A stretch of DNA of 39,628 nucleotides from contig JAUZRF010000013.1 in NCBI GenBank assembly GCA_030950645.1, positions 1 through 39,628 of the forward strand. Reading direction: 5' to 3'. The number at the start of each line of letters is the position of its first letter. Positions within the stretch are counted from its first letter, which is position 1. The position numbers were made by a program, and so were the translations under genes. The DNA is from Mariprofundales bacterium. Its GTDB lineage: Bacteria > Pseudomonadota > Zetaproteobacteria > Mariprofundales > J009. The notes below the pieces were generated by a model. The model had not been told where the DNA came from. It saw nothing but the letters and a program-made list of their open reading frames with translations, and searched no databases. Shown one piece after another: positions 26,883 to 36,266 of this stretch.

Positions 26883-27038
26883 GTAACTATTCAGCCCCCA
26901 CCCAAAATAGCTGCAGCTGTTCAAATCGCCCCTCATTTTTCCGATAACAAGGCGGAAAAGCGCAGTTTACTACCTGTAAATGAGCATTTTCCATCGCAGA
27001 TAGCGGGAATATGAGAGGGGGATGGGATGAATAGTTAC
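26883..27038 (+). repeat. Palindromic element, strongly diverged extended form (copy 11)
   Basis: The outer arm GTAACTATTCAGCCCCCACCCAAAATAG, a core start GCAGCTGTTCAAATCG, an interior GATAACAAGGCGGAAAAGCGCAG and a terminus GATGAATAGTTAC are recognisable. About a quarter of positions differ from the consensus. It is in the grpE leader. The ATG of the ORF-track grpE start (27027) lies inside its terminus. Confidence 0.8.
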
Positions 27039-27098
27039 CGAAATTTTACCCCATCGCAACAACAATACGACAGGGGAAATAACACGGAGAAAAGTGAA

Positions 27099-27665
27099 GT
27101 GACCTCAACCAAAGACACCTCGACCAGCAATACCGAGCCCCCTGAACCCAATGCAACCGAGCCCGACACCGCCGAACCCAATCGAACCGATTCACCTGTC
27201 GAAGAGATCTCCGCTACCGCATGGCCACAAGAGGCACAAGAGGAGATCGATACGCTTCAAGACAAGCTGCTGCGCGCCCATGCTGAGATGGAGAACCTAC
27301 GCAAACGCAGTGCGAGAGAGATCGCAGATGCGCGCAAGTTCGCAGTGGAACGGTTTGCCACCTCACTGCTCGATGTAGTCGACAATCTCGAACGCGCACT
27401 CGATGTTGAAGCGGGGCAAGAGCAGGCGCTACGGGACGGTATCCAACTCACGCTCGATAGCTGGAAAACCTTGATGAACCGCTTTGAGCTGGAGCGCTTT
27501 GATGCGATCGGCGAGCTGTTTGATGCCCACCGCCATGAGGCACTCTCCAAGGTGCCGAGTGAGGAGCCAGTAGACACCATTATTGCCCAACATGTAGCGG
27601 GTTATACCCTGCATGGTCGCCTCATCCGTGCCGCCAAGGTGCTGCTTTCTTCTGGAAACGGTTGA
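27099..27665 (+). CDS. grpE: GrpE, nucleotide exchange factor of DnaK
   Basis: GrpE releases ADP from DnaK. An acidic, threonine/proline-rich N-terminal tail leads into the long coiled coil (IDTLQDKLLRAHAEMENLRK, RSAREIADARKFAVERFA), and the beta-wing domain ends with GRLIRAAKVLL. I chose the GTG at 27099 because GGAG lies 9 nt upstream. The ORF-track ATG at 27027 lies in the terminus of repeat copy 11 and would add 24 low-complexity residues. It heads the chaperone operon with dnaK 78 nt downstream. Confidence 0.88.
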   Translation: MTSTKDTSTSNTEPPEPNATEPDTAEPNRTDSPVEEISATAWPQEAQEEIDTLQDKLLRAHAEMENLRKRSAREIADARKFAVERFATSLLDVVDNLERALDVEAGQEQALRDGIQLTLDSWKTLMNRFELERFDAIGELFDAHRHEALSKVPSEEPVDTIIAQHVAGYTLHGRLIRAAKVLLSSGNG

Positions 27666-27743
27666 AAATAGACGGACACGCCCCCACAAATTAGCGACAA
27701 CAACCATTCCAAACCAACTTATCAATCTAGGAGATAAACCAAC

Positions 27744-29684
27744 ATGGCAAAAGTAATCGGCATTGATCTAGGAACCACCAACTCCTGTGTCGCCATCATG
27801 GATGGCGACAAGGCTAAGGTGATCGCCAACTCAGAAGGGGATAACACCACCCCGTCCGTGGTCGCATTCACCGACAAGGAGCGCCTGACTGGCGCATCGG
27901 CCAAACGGCAGATGGTCACCAATCCGGAAAGCACCTTCTACTCGGCCAAACGGCTGATTGGCCGCAAGTTCAACTCCGCCGAAGCCAAGCATCATCGGGA
28001 TTTGGTCGCCTATCCAGTGGTAGCAGCCGACAACGGCGATGCCTGGGTAGAGAACCACGGTAAGAAAATGAGCCCGCAAGAAATTAGCGCTATCGTATTG
28101 CAAAAAATGAAAAAAACCGCCGAGGACTACCTTGGTGAAACGGTAACTGATGCGGTCATTACGGTGCCCGCATACTTCAACGATTCCCAGCGTCAGGCAA
28201 CCAAAGATGCGGGCGCGATCGCGGGTCTTAATGTGCTCCGTATCGTCAATGAGCCCACCGCGGCATCGCTGGCCTATGGGCTCGATAAAACCGACCAAAA
28301 CAAGTTAATCGCTGTGTATGACCTTGGTGGCGGCACCTTTGATGTCTCCATCTTGGAGATTGGCGATGGCGTATTTGAGGTCAAGGCAACCAATGGCGAC
28401 ACCTTCCTCGGTGGCGATGATTTTGATCAAGTTCTGCTCAAATATCTCGCCGAAGAGTTCAAGAAGGAGCAAGGCATCGACCTCATGACCGATAAGCTGG
28501 CGCTGCAACGGCTCAAAGAGGCATCTGAGAAGGCGAAAATCGAGCTCTCCAGCAGCATGGAAACTGAAATCAACCTACCGTTCATTACCGCCGATAACAC
28601 CGGCCCCAAGCACCTACTGATCAAACTAAGCCGTGCCAAGTTCGAGAGTTTGGTTGATGATCTCGTCGCCCGCTCCATCGCGCCCTGCAAACAGGCGCTC
28701 AAAGATGCCGGAGTCTCTACCAGTGATATCAATGAGGTGGTACTGGTTGGTGGCCAAACTCGGATGCCGCTGGTACAACAGAAGGTTGAGGAGTTCTTCG
28801 GCAAGCCACCCCATAAAGGTGTCAACCCCGATGAGGTGGTCGCAATTGGCGCAGCCATTCAGGGCGGCGTACTGACCGGTGAGGTCAAGGATGTGCTGCT
28901 GCTTGATGTGACGCCACTAAGCCTCGGCATTGAGGTTGAGGGGGGGCTGTTCAACCGCATCATCGACAAAAATACCACCATCCCAACCAAAAAAAGCCAG
29001 ACCTACACCACGGCAGCCGATAACCAAAGCGCAGTGACGATCAAAATCGCCCAAGGCGAGCGCGAGGCGTTTGCTGCCAACAAGGAGCTTGGCATCTTTA
29101 ACCTAGAGGGGATTGCCCCGGCAGCGCGTGGCATGCCACAGATCGAGGTCACCTTCGACATCGATGCCAATGGAATCATCCATGTCCATGCCAAAGACAA
29201 AGGCACCGGCAAGGAGTCCTCTATCCGCATCGAGTCTGGATCGGGCCTCTCTGAGGAGGAGATCAAACGCATGACGAGTGAGGCCGAAGAGCATGCTGAT
29301 GAAGACCGTCAGCTCAAAGAGCGGGTAGAGGCAAAGAACCGTGCCGATGCCTTGATCTACTCTACCGAAAAGGCACTCAAGGAGAATGGCGAGGCGGTCG
29401 ATGAAGAGACCCGCAAGGAGATCGAGGATGCGCTGGAGAACCTGAAAAAGGTAGTAGAGAGTGGCGATACTGAAGCCATTACCGCCGCCGAACAGGATCT
29501 GGCCACCAAGTCGCAAAAGCTGGGTGAGGCGGTCTACAAGAAGATGCAGGAAGAGCAGCAGGCTGGCGATACCGCCGGAGCGGCTGCTGCCACAAAGGGT
29601 CCGGCCGATGCAACGGCCTCGGCGGCAAACGAAGCTACCGATGCGGAAGTGGTGGATGCCGAGGTCGTTGACGACAAAAAATAA
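27744..29684 (+). CDS. dnaK: DnaK, Hsp70 chaperone
   Basis: DnaK binds unfolded peptides in an ATP cycle with DnaJ and GrpE. It has [12 protein letters not shown] at the N-terminus, [23 protein letters not shown] and [10 protein letters not shown] in the ATPase domain, the linker [12 protein letters not shown] and an acidic C-terminus with [10 protein letters not shown]. Length 646 is normal. AGGAG lies before the ATG. Confidence 0.97.
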   Translation: MAKVIGIDLGTTNSCVAIMDGDKAKVIANSEGDNTTPSVVAFTDKERLTGASAKRQMVTNPESTFYSAKRLIGRKFNSAEAKHHRDLVAYPVVAADNGDAWVENHGKKMSPQEISAIVLQKMKKTAEDYLGETVTDAVITVPAYFNDSQRQATKDAGAIAGLNVLRIVNEPTAASLAYGLDKTDQNKLIAVYDLGGGTFDVSILEIGDGVFEVKATNGDTFLGGDDFDQVLLKYLAEEFKKEQGIDLMTDKLALQRLKEASEKAKIELSSSMETEINLPFITADNTGPKHLLIKLSRAKFESLVDDLVARSIAPCKQALKDAGVSTSDINEVVLVGGQTRMPLVQQKVEEFFGKPPHKGVNPDEVVAIGAAIQGGVLTGEVKDVLLLDVTPLSLGIEVEGGLFNRIIDKNTTIPTKKSQTYTTAADNQSAVTIKIAQGEREAFAANKELGIFNLEGIAPAARGMPQIEVTFDIDANGIIHVHAKDKGTGKESSIRIESGSGLSEEEIKRMTSEAEEHADEDRQLKERVEAKNRADALIYSTEKALKENGEAVDEETRKEIEDALENLKKVVESGDTEAITAAEQDLATKSQKLGEAVYKKMQEEQQAGDTAGAAAATKGPADATASAANEATDAEVVDAEVVDDKK

Positions 29685-29712
29685 CCGCGATTTGCGGTTG
29701 ATGATGGCGACC

Positions 29713-29740
29713 GGCGGCGGTGGGAATTCCCACCGCCGCC
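29713..29740 (+). terminator. Perfect 28-nt palindrome after dnaK, likely terminator or attenuator
   Basis: GGCGGCGGTGGGAATTCCCACCGCCGCC forms a 12-bp GC-rich stem with an AATT loop, followed by TGTCCTGTTTTG. The T-run is short, so termination may be partial. A smaller hairpin AACCGC-GATTT-GCGGTT lies just upstream. It sits between dnaK and dnaJ and could set their relative expression. Confidence 0.6.
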
Positions 29741-29781
29741 TGTCCTGTTTTGAATACTGAGCACCCTACCAAAAAATGGCT

Positions 29782-29902
29782 GTAACTGCTCAGATTACTT
29801 CCGGCTTTTCTGATAGCAAGGCGAAAAAGCGGAGTTTACTACTGTAAATGAGCATTTTTCAACGCCGCTAGCAGGAAAACTGGGAGTGAGCTGAGTAGTT
29901 AC
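29782..29902 (+). repeat. Palindromic element (copy 12), with a partial outer arm from about 29754
   Basis: The 121-bp core runs from GTAACTGCTCAG to CTGAGTAGTTAC. The preceding ACTGAGCACCCTACCAAAAAATGG is a damaged outer arm. It separates dnaK from dnaJ; the dnaJ GTG is 19 nt downstream. Confidence 0.95.
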
Positions 29903-29921
29903 AAACAAAAAAGGAGTTATC

Positions 29922-31067
29922 GTGAGTAAGAGGGATTATTATGATGTGCTTGGCCTCGATAAGAACGCCGATGCCAACGCCATCAAACGCGCCTATCGCA
30001 AATTAGCGATGAAGCATCATCCAGACAAAAACCCGGATGATCCCAAAGCCGCCGATATGTTTCGAGAGGTGACCGAGGCCTACGAAGTCCTTTCGGATAG
30101 CGACAAACGCACCCGGTATAATCAATATGGCCATGCTGGAGTCGATGAGCAGATGCAGGACATGTGGGGCAAGGGCGGCTTCCAGGATTCGCATGCCTTC
30201 CGCGACTTCGGCGACCTGTTCGGCGATGTATTCGGCGATGTATTCGGCTTCGGCGGCAGCCAAGGGAGCGGACGCGGCTCCGACCTGCGCTACAACCTGC
30301 AACTCACCTTAGAAGAGGCGGCCAACGGCCGCGAGGTTGAGCTTGATATTCCCAAGCATGTGCAGTGCGACACCTGCAACGGTCGCGGCGCACGCCCCGG
30401 CTCCAACCCCGTACCATGTAAAACCTGCGGTGGCCATGGCCAGGTGCAGATGAATCAGGGTTTCTTCGCCGTGCGCCGCACCTGTCCCAGCTGCCAAGGA
30501 TCGGGCAAACGGATTGAGTCGCCCTGCATCACCTGCGGTGGTAGCGGTCAGCGCAAGATCAACAAAAAACTCAAGGTAAAAATCCCTGCCGGGGTCTACG
30601 AAGGGGCTCAAGTTCGTGTCACCAGCGAGGGCGAAGGTGGCATGCATGGCGCGCCTGCTGGGGATCTTTACATCGTGGTCACCCTAAAAGCACACGAAAT
30701 ATTCACCCGCGAGGGGGCGGATCTGCACTGCACCATGCCAGTCACCTTCCCACAAGCGGCGATGGGATCTGAAGTGGAGGCACCCACACTTGCTGGCCGA
30801 GTGCGCATCAAAATTCCAGCAGGAACTGAAGGCGGGAAGGTGTTCCGTCTGCGTGGGCATGGCGTACCCGATGTGCGCAATCAGGGGGTGAAAGGCGATC
30901 TTTATGTCAAGGTACAGATTGCGATCCCCAAGAAGATGAGCCACCATCAACAGGAGCTATTGCGCCAGTTTGCGGAGTCCGCTGGTGATGAAATCTATCC
31001 GGAACGCTCCTCATTTTTGGGTAAGGTCAAGTCATTCTGGGATGATCTAGGAAGCGAGATTAAATGA
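29922..31067 (+). CDS. dnaJ: DnaJ, Hsp40 co-chaperone
   Basis: DnaJ delivers substrates to DnaK and stimulates its ATPase. The J domain has HPDKN, the Gly/Phe region contains a small tandem repeat (FGDVFGDVFG), and the zinc domain has all four CxxCxGxG motifs (CDTCNGRG, CKTCGGHG, CPSCQGSG and CITCGGSG). Length 381 is normal. The start is GTG with AAGGAG upstream. Its stop overlaps the dapB ATG. Confidence 0.96.
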   Translation: MSKRDYYDVLGLDKNADANAIKRAYRKLAMKHHPDKNPDDPKAADMFREVTEAYEVLSDSDKRTRYNQYGHAGVDEQMQDMWGKGGFQDSHAFRDFGDLFGDVFGDVFGFGGSQGSGRGSDLRYNLQLTLEEAANGREVELDIPKHVQCDTCNGRGARPGSNPVPCKTCGGHGQVQMNQGFFAVRRTCPSCQGSGKRIESPCITCGGSGQRKINKKLKVKIPAGVYEGAQVRVTSEGEGGMHGAPAGDLYIVVTLKAHEIFTREGADLHCTMPVTFPQAAMGSEVEAPTLAGRVRIKIPAGTEGGKVFRLRGHGVPDVRNQGVKGDLYVKVQIAIPKKMSHHQQELLRQFAESAGDEIYPERSSFLGKVKSFWDDLGSEIK

Positions 31068-31882
31068 GTCCGATTCAAATGGATCGAAGCCGAATCGCAA
31101 TCGTTGGCGCAGGGGGTCGTATGGGTCGCATGCTGATCCAAGCGGTCACCGCCTCCGAGCACTGCACCCTGGCTGCCGCTACCGAGCGCGAAGGTTCGCC
31201 CCATTTGGGTAACGATGCAGCCACACTGGTCGGGGTAGATGCGCTCGGCATTACGGTTCGCGAAGCATTATCCGCAACCGATGGTATTGATACCATCATC
31301 GATTTCACCACACCTCACGCCACCTTGCAACACGCCAAATTCGCCGCCGAACATGGTATTGCCATGGTGATTGGCACCACCGGCCTCGATGATGCTGGCA
31401 TCGCCCAACTGCACACCACCATGGCGGCGCAATCGGTAGTGATGGCGCCCAACTTCTCGGTTGGTATCAATCTAGCGCTGCAACTGGCTGAGCGCACTGC
31501 GGCTACGCTAGGCGAGGAGTACGATGCCGAGATCCTTGAGACCCACCACCGCCACAAAATGGATGCGCCTAGCGGCACCGCGCTGGCGCTAGGTCAAGCG
31601 GTGGCTGCTGGCCGCGGCATCGACTTCTCTCAGCGCGCCGTCTATGCCCGTCATGGCCTAACTGGGCCGCGCAATCGGGGAGATATCGGCTTTGCGGTGA
31701 TGCGAGCAGGAAGTGTGGTCGGCGATCATGCCACCTTTTTCATTAGCGATGAGGAGCAGATCGAGATTCGCCATGTCGCGCATGACCGCATGGTCTTCGC
31801 CAAAGGGGCGGTTCGTGCTGCCAATTGGCTGGCAACACAGCAACCGGGTTGGTACACCATGGCCAATGTATTAGGGTTTTAA
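31064..31882 (+). CDS. dapB: DapB, 4-hydroxy-tetrahydrodipicolinate reductase
   Basis: DapB reduces HTPA in lysine and meso-diaminopimelate synthesis. It has the nucleotide-binding AIVGAGGRMGRML, VIGTTGLDD and the active-site HHRHKMDAPSGTA. Length 272 is normal. It overlaps dnaJ by 4 nt. The order dnaK-dnaJ-dapB is familiar from Pseudomonas and relatives. Confidence 0.95.
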   Translation: MSPIQMDRSRIAIVGAGGRMGRMLIQAVTASEHCTLAAATEREGSPHLGNDAATLVGVDALGITVREALSATDGIDTIIDFTTPHATLQHAKFAAEHGIAMVIGTTGLDDAGIAQLHTTMAAQSVVMAPNFSVGINLALQLAERTAATLGEEYDAEILETHHRHKMDAPSGTALALGQAVAAGRGIDFSQRAVYARHGLTGPRNRGDIGFAVMRAGSVVGDHATFFISDEEQIEIRHVAHDRMVFAKGAVRAANWLATQQPGWYTMANVLGF

Positions 31883-31951
31883 TGTGAATGTTGAAACAGC
31901 CCAAATAAAGCAAAAAAAGAGGCCTCGGTGCGTCTCGCAGCTCTGCGGTAA

Positions 31952-33007
31952 ATGGTTTCTGTTGGGATACCTCCAGTGATCGGTGTCGCAGTATTTGGTG
32001 CTAGCGGCTATGCCGGTGCCGAGCTGATTCGACTCATTGCCGGCCACCCCGAGATGGAGCTACGCCATGTCAGCGCCGGGCGCATGGCAGGCAAGCGATT
32101 GGGCGAGGTGCTGCCATCCATCGGTGACTACTGCGCGGAACTTATCCTGGCCGATGGCACTGCGCCACTCGCCGATGGAGTAGACCTCGCCTTCACCGCC
32201 CTGCCTCACGGTGCAGCCGCAGCCACCGTGGCACGGCTGTTGGCGCAAGGGTGTCGCGTGGTCGATCTGAGTGCCGATTTCCGCCACCCCAACCTCAACA
32301 ACTACCGCGATGCCTACGGAACAGATCACCCCCAGCCCGCACTAACTACGCAGGCCGTCTATGGACTCAGCGAATGGCAACGCGAGGCGATTGGATCCAC
32401 CAACTTGGTCGCCAATCCAGGCTGTTACCCTACCTCGGTACTGCTGCCACTGCTGCCACTGCTACAGACCGACCTGCTCAATTGCGATCGCATCATTGTA
32501 GATGCCAAGTCAGGCACCTCGGGCGCGGGTCGTTCGCCCAAGCAAACGACGCTATTTTGCGAGATCAACGAATCGATCGCTGCCTACGGCCTGCCCCGCC
32601 ATCGCCATCAATGGGAGATGGAGGAGTGGGCCGAAAACCTAGGCTGTAACCGGCCAATTTCGATCCCCTTCACCCCGCATATTATCCCAATGACCCGTGG
32701 TATGCTCGCCACCATCTATCTCCATGGGAACGATCCATCCAGCTGGCATGCGATCTTAGATCAACGCTATGCCGACGAGCCCTTCGTGCGCGTACTCCCT
32801 GCGGGACAACTTCCCGCCACCGGTGGCGTCGCAGGTAGCAACCGCTGCGACATTGGCATCGTCGTGCGCGATGATCACAATGCAGTCCTTGTCTCCTGCA
32901 TCGATAACTTGCTCAAGGGAGCTGCCGGTCAAGCGCTGCAAAATGCCAACCTGATGTTCGCTCTCGATGAGCAATCCGGCCTCAGTCCACTCGGGGTGTG
33001 GCCGTAA
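31952..33007 (+). CDS. argC: ArgC, N-acetyl-gamma-glutamyl-phosphate reductase
   Basis: ArgC catalyses the NADPH-dependent reduction step of arginine synthesis. It has FGASGYAGAELIRL, DLSADFR, the catalytic cysteine in NPGCYPT and SGTSGAGR. The length of 351 is typical; a start a few codons later is possible. The next gene overlaps its 3' end or begins just after, as often seen in gammaproteobacteria. Confidence 0.95.
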   Translation: MVSVGIPPVIGVAVFGASGYAGAELIRLIAGHPEMELRHVSAGRMAGKRLGEVLPSIGDYCAELILADGTAPLADGVDLAFTALPHGAAAATVARLLAQGCRVVDLSADFRHPNLNNYRDAYGTDHPQPALTTQAVYGLSEWQREAIGSTNLVANPGCYPTSVLLPLLPLLQTDLLNCDRIIVDAKSGTSGAGRSPKQTTLFCEINESIAAYGLPRHRHQWEMEEWAENLGCNRPISIPFTPHIIPMTRGMLATIYLHGNDPSSWHAILDQRYADEPFVRVLPAGQLPATGGVAGSNRCDIGIVVRDDHNAVLVSCIDNLLKGAAGQALQNANLMFALDEQSGLSPLGVWP

Positions 33008-33738
33008 GAACTCGCGCGCTGGCGATGAAAGCGTTTGGCCACTGGCTCCTCAACCCGTGGCAACTCACCCTTGGCGCAGACAATCACCCCCCATACAAGT
33101 GGTGGCGCATGCGCCCCATTACCCTATTCTCCATTCTGGCAATGTTTGCGCTCGCGATACAACCCACACCACCGAGCCAACATCCAACCACTCCGCCGCC
33201 ACCGCCACCGATTCCACTGCCAGCACCACCGTCACATCAACTCCTTCAGATGGAAACAGATGCGGCGTTAGCACAGGCGCGTGCCGACGCGCTGAAAAAC
33301 ACCTTAACCTTAAAAAGCGATCAGCTTAACCATGCGAGGCGTCGCCTCTCTGCGCTCGAGTCTATTCTCAAAGCACGCAAACATTATGGCATCCATCTCA
33401 TTGATAGCCAAATGAGCAAAAACTCCCACGGCCAATGGCAAATTGATCTCACCTTAGTACGGGGAGGAAACCATCGTGCACCGCTGCACCTCTTGCTTCA
33501 GGTCTTCGCCAACGGACACCTGGACCAACCACTTGCGATCAAAGTCCCGCCTAACGGCAAAATGAAGTCCACCCTGGCGATTGATGTCATGACCCACGCC
33601 TTTATCCATATCGTGATGGCTTGGCCCACCAAATTGCAGGTGCATGGCGTGCTGATATTGGCCAATGATACGGATGGCGGCACGCTGGCCTCGAATACGG
33701 TAAGCCCGATACTTTCCCTACAAGAATCATCCCCATGA
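32998..33738 (+). CDS. Membrane-anchored coiled-coil protein, DUF6776-like
   Basis: The 246-residue product has one N-terminal helix (ITLFSILAMFALAI), a proline-rich linker, a coiled coil (about residues 82-125) and a beta-rich C-terminal domain. Proteins of this kind follow argC in other gammaproteobacteria; the DUF6776 label is tentative. The role is unknown. A later start at the ATG at 33025 would remove the overlap with argC. Its end overlaps the next gene by 4 nt. Confidence 0.7.
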   Translation: MAVRTRALAMKAFGHWLLNPWQLTLGADNHPPYKWWRMRPITLFSILAMFALAIQPTPPSQHPTTPPPPPPIPLPAPPSHQLLQMETDAALAQARADALKNTLTLKSDQLNHARRRLSALESILKARKHYGIHLIDSQMSKNSHGQWQIDLTLVRGGNHRAPLHLLLQVFANGHLDQPLAIKVPPNGKMKSTLAIDVMTHAFIHIVMAWPTKLQVHGVLILANDTDGGTLASNTVSPILSLQESSP

Positions 33739-34286
33739 TTGCCCGTTGGAACCATCACTCCCCTGAGCTTGATCACCCCGCATTTCTGGCCCCTTCCGCC
33801 GATATTATCGGACGGGTACGCATTGGCCGGGACAGCTCGATCTGGTATCAGGCCGTGCTACGAGGCGATGTTGAGGAGATCATCATCGGTAGCCGCAGCA
33901 ATATTCAGGATCACTGCACCCTGCACACCAGCGATGTCACCCCCTGCATCATTGGCGATGGCGTGACCATCGGCCACCGCGTCATCCTGCACGGCTGCAC
34001 CATCGGTGATGGCTGCCTAATCGGCATGGGGGCGGTGATGATGGATCGCGCTGTGGTTGAACCCGGCTGTATCGTGGCCGCTGCTGCCCTAGTTACCGAA
34101 GGCAAGGTGCTAAAAAGCGGATTCCTTTATGCTGGAGCGCCAGCGCGGGAGCGCCGCGAACTGACCGCTGAAGAGCGTGCCTTTCTCCCCCGCTCTGCCG
34201 AACACTATGTGCAGGTGGCACTGCAACATCGGAACAGTTTACAGGTAATAAAACATAACTACTCAGCTCACTCCCGGTTTTCCTGA
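33735..34286 (+). CDS. Gamma-class carbonic anhydrase-like protein (YrdA family)
   Basis: A left-handed beta-helix protein with hexapeptide repeats (IGRVRIGRDSSIWYQAVLRGD, IGDGVTIGHRVILHGCTIGDG). The three metal-binding histidine positions seem present (HTSD, GHRV and LHG). Relatives bind zinc and some hydrate CO2; activity is not certain for the YrdA branch. The last ten codons and the stop are encoded by repeat copy 13 (HNYSAHSRFS), so the native C-terminus was replaced or extended by the repeat. Confidence 0.88.
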   Translation: MIARWNHHSPELDHPAFLAPSADIIGRVRIGRDSSIWYQAVLRGDVEEIIIGSRSNIQDHCTLHTSDVTPCIIGDGVTIGHRVILHGCTIGDGCLIGMGAVMMDRAVVEPGCIVAAAALVTEGKVLKSGFLYAGAPARERRELTAEERAFLPRSAEHYVQVALQHRNSLQVIKHNYSAHSRFS

Positions 34287-34407
34287 TAGCGGCGTTGAAA
34301 AATGCTCATTTACAGTAGTAAACTCCGCTTTTTCGCCTTGCGATCAGAAAAACCGAAAGCAATCTGAGCAGTTACAGTCATTTTTTGGTAGGGTGCTGAG
34401 TAGTTAC
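34255..34407 (-). repeat. Palindromic element, extended form (copy 13; core 34255-34375)
   Basis: The core goes from ATAACTACTCAG to GAGCAGTTAC. The outer arm TTTTTTGGTAGGGTGCTGAGTAGTTAC ends at 34407. It overlaps the 3' end of the carbonic anhydrase gene and ends 9 nt before the ppx ATG. Confidence 0.95.
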
Positions 34408-34416
34408 AATAAAACC

Positions 34417-35373
34417 ATGAATATCACCCCCTTTGCTGCCATCGACATTGGCTCCAATACTATCCGAATGATTATCGCCCACCGCGCTTCCGGAACCCCA
34501 CCGTGGCAAATTCTGCACTACCACCACCACATCGCCCGACTTGGCGATGGGGTGCGCAAGTCTGGTCGGCTTGGTGAGGCAGGAGCGGCGCGCGCCTTGT
34601 CTGCCTTACACGACTTGCTGGCGCGTTGCCAACGCTTTGGTGTGGCCACGGATCATATTTATGCTACCGCCACCGCTGCGGTACGGCAGGCAGAAAACGG
34701 CCAAGATTTCTGCCGTATGGTGGAGCGGGAATGCAAGATTCTGGTACGAATTCTGAGTGGGGATGAAGAGGCCGCACTCTCCCTACGAGGTGCTGCCACC
34801 GTGCTGGAGTCCGAGGTGCGCCAATCGATGCTGCTCTTTGATATTGGTGGCGGCAGTACCGAGTTCATCACGGTACGCGATGGTGCCATCACCCACGCCA
34901 TTAGCCGCCCCCTGGGGGTGATTCGACTGGTCGAAGAGGGGTTACAGAGCAATCCCCCCACCACGGAGGACTGGCAGTGCATGCGCAACTTGGCCGATGC
35001 CGAGTTGGATGCTGTCGATGCCTCCTGGGCCGCATCGCCATCTTCTCAGCAGGCAACCAAACATCTGGTCGGGACGGCGGGCACGGTGACCACCTTAGCT
35101 GCGGTAGCCATGGATCTCCACCCCTACGATGCGGCGGCAATCAACCGCTTTGTGCTCAAGCGCGCCCATTTCGACCAACTCAAAAACACCCTCTGCGCCA
35201 TGGATCTTGCTAGCCGCCAAGCGATTCCCGCCATTGAACAGGGGCGGGCAGATCTCATCATCGCAGGCTTAGTGATTATTGAGGCCATCTTTGATCGTTG
35301 GGGGCATACCGCACTACGAACCGTCGATTCTGGCCTAATGGAGGGGGTTCTCTCCGAGGCGCTAACCGGATAA
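34417..35373 (+). CDS. Exopolyphosphatase / pppGpp phosphohydrolase family (short Ppx/GppA)
   Basis: An actin-like ATPase-fold enzyme with AIDIGSNTIRMIIA, YATATAAVRQAENG, LFDIGGGSTEF and GTAGTVTTLAA. It hydrolyses polyphosphate or pppGpp. At 318 residues it is the short form lacking the HD-like C-terminal domain. The ORF-track GTG at 34393 lies inside the repeat, so the ATG at 34417 is preferred, though no clear ribosome site precedes it. Its end overlaps gluQ, which is convergent, by 12 nt. Confidence 0.88.
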   Translation: MNITPFAAIDIGSNTIRMIIAHRASGTPPWQILHYHHHIARLGDGVRKSGRLGEAGAARALSALHDLLARCQRFGVATDHIYATATAAVRQAENGQDFCRMVERECKILVRILSGDEEAALSLRGAATVLESEVRQSMLLFDIGGGSTEFITVRDGAITHAISRPLGVIRLVEEGLQSNPPTTEDWQCMRNLADAELDAVDASWAASPSSQQATKHLVGTAGTVTTLAAVAMDLHPYDAAAINRFVLKRAHFDQLKNTLCAMDLASRQAIPAIEQGRADLIIAGLVIIEAIFDRWGHTALRTVDSGLMEGVLSEALTG

Positions 35374-36234
35374 TAGCTGATCCAACACCGCCGCATCCCA
35401 TCGCGGCGGTGCTGGAGCTTGCAACAGCACCGCCGCCAACTGCTGCGCAGCTACCCCTTGTGCCCGTAGGCTGCGCAAGGTGGTGGAGTGATTCCGCTTC
35501 GCTAGCCGCTGGCCATCCCCATCACGCAGCAACGGATGGTGCCAATAGCGCGGGGCAGATAACCCAAGCAACTGCTGCAACACCCGCTGCACCGGCACCG
35601 ATGGCGCCAAATCCTCGCCGCGAATCACCACATCAATCCCCTGTGCTGCATCATCAACCACGACCGCCAGATGGTATGCCACCCCAATATCCTTGCGTGC
35701 CAGCACAATGTCATCCTGTGCGTCCACCTCAGCAGTAGCGTCAACACCATCAACAGAGCACCACCACACCTGGTGCCCAATTTGCTCTGCAGCTAACCGC
35801 ATATTCAGCCGCCAAGCAAAGGGCTCCGTGGCCATGCGGTGCTGCTGTTCCGCCTTGGCAAGCTGACGACAAATCCCAGGATATTGCACCACCACACCGT
35901 GCGGAGCACTGGCTGCAGCCAACGATTTCCGGCTACAAAAACAGGGGTAAAGCACGCCTTGCATCTGAAGCTGATCCAGTGCAGCGCGATAATACGCAAT
36001 CCGTTCACTTTGACGCATCACCTCCGGCTGCCAATGCAGACCCAACCAGCCCAGATCCTCGATCAGCGCAGCATCAAACTGGGGGCGACAGCGCGAGTAA
36101 TCAATATCCTCAATCCGCAACACCAGCACACCACCCCACTGCTGGCACCACTGCTGACATAGCAAAGCGGAGTAACCATTCCCCACATGCAAATAGCCGG
36201 TCGGACTCGGCGCAAATCGACTACGATACGCCAT
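35362..36234 (-). CDS. gluQ: Glutamyl-Q tRNA(Asp) synthetase
   Basis: GluQ attaches glutamate to queuosine in tRNA-Asp. It has RFAPSPTGYLHVGN (HIGH-type motif), a zinc site CFC...YPGIC and GQRLAKRNHS in place of KMSKS. It lacks the anticodon-binding domain: 290 residues against about 470 for GltX. It is convergent to ppx, with overlapping 3' ends. Confidence 0.92.
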   Translation of the reverse strand: MAYRSRFAPSPTGYLHVGNGYSALLCQQWCQQWGGVLVLRIEDIDYSRCRPQFDAALIEDLGWLGLHWQPEVMRQSERIAYYRAALDQLQMQGVLYPCFCSRKSLAAASAPHGVVVQYPGICRQLAKAEQQHRMATEPFAWRLNMRLAAEQIGHQVWWCSVDGVDATAEVDAQDDIVLARKDIGVAYHLAVVVDDAAQGIDVVIRGEDLAPSVPVQRVLQQLLGLSAPRYWHHPLLRDGDGQRLAKRNHSTTLRSLRAQGVAAQQLAAVLLQAPAPPRWDAAVLDQLLSG

Positions 36235-36266
36235 CGGCCTCTAGCACCAGCGAAAAACAGATGTCT

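Noticed and set aside
35386-35411. Hairpin CACCGCCG...CGGCGGTG between ppx and gluQ as a terminator
   Set aside because: It lies within the gluQ coding region and has no T-run on either side, so support is too thin.
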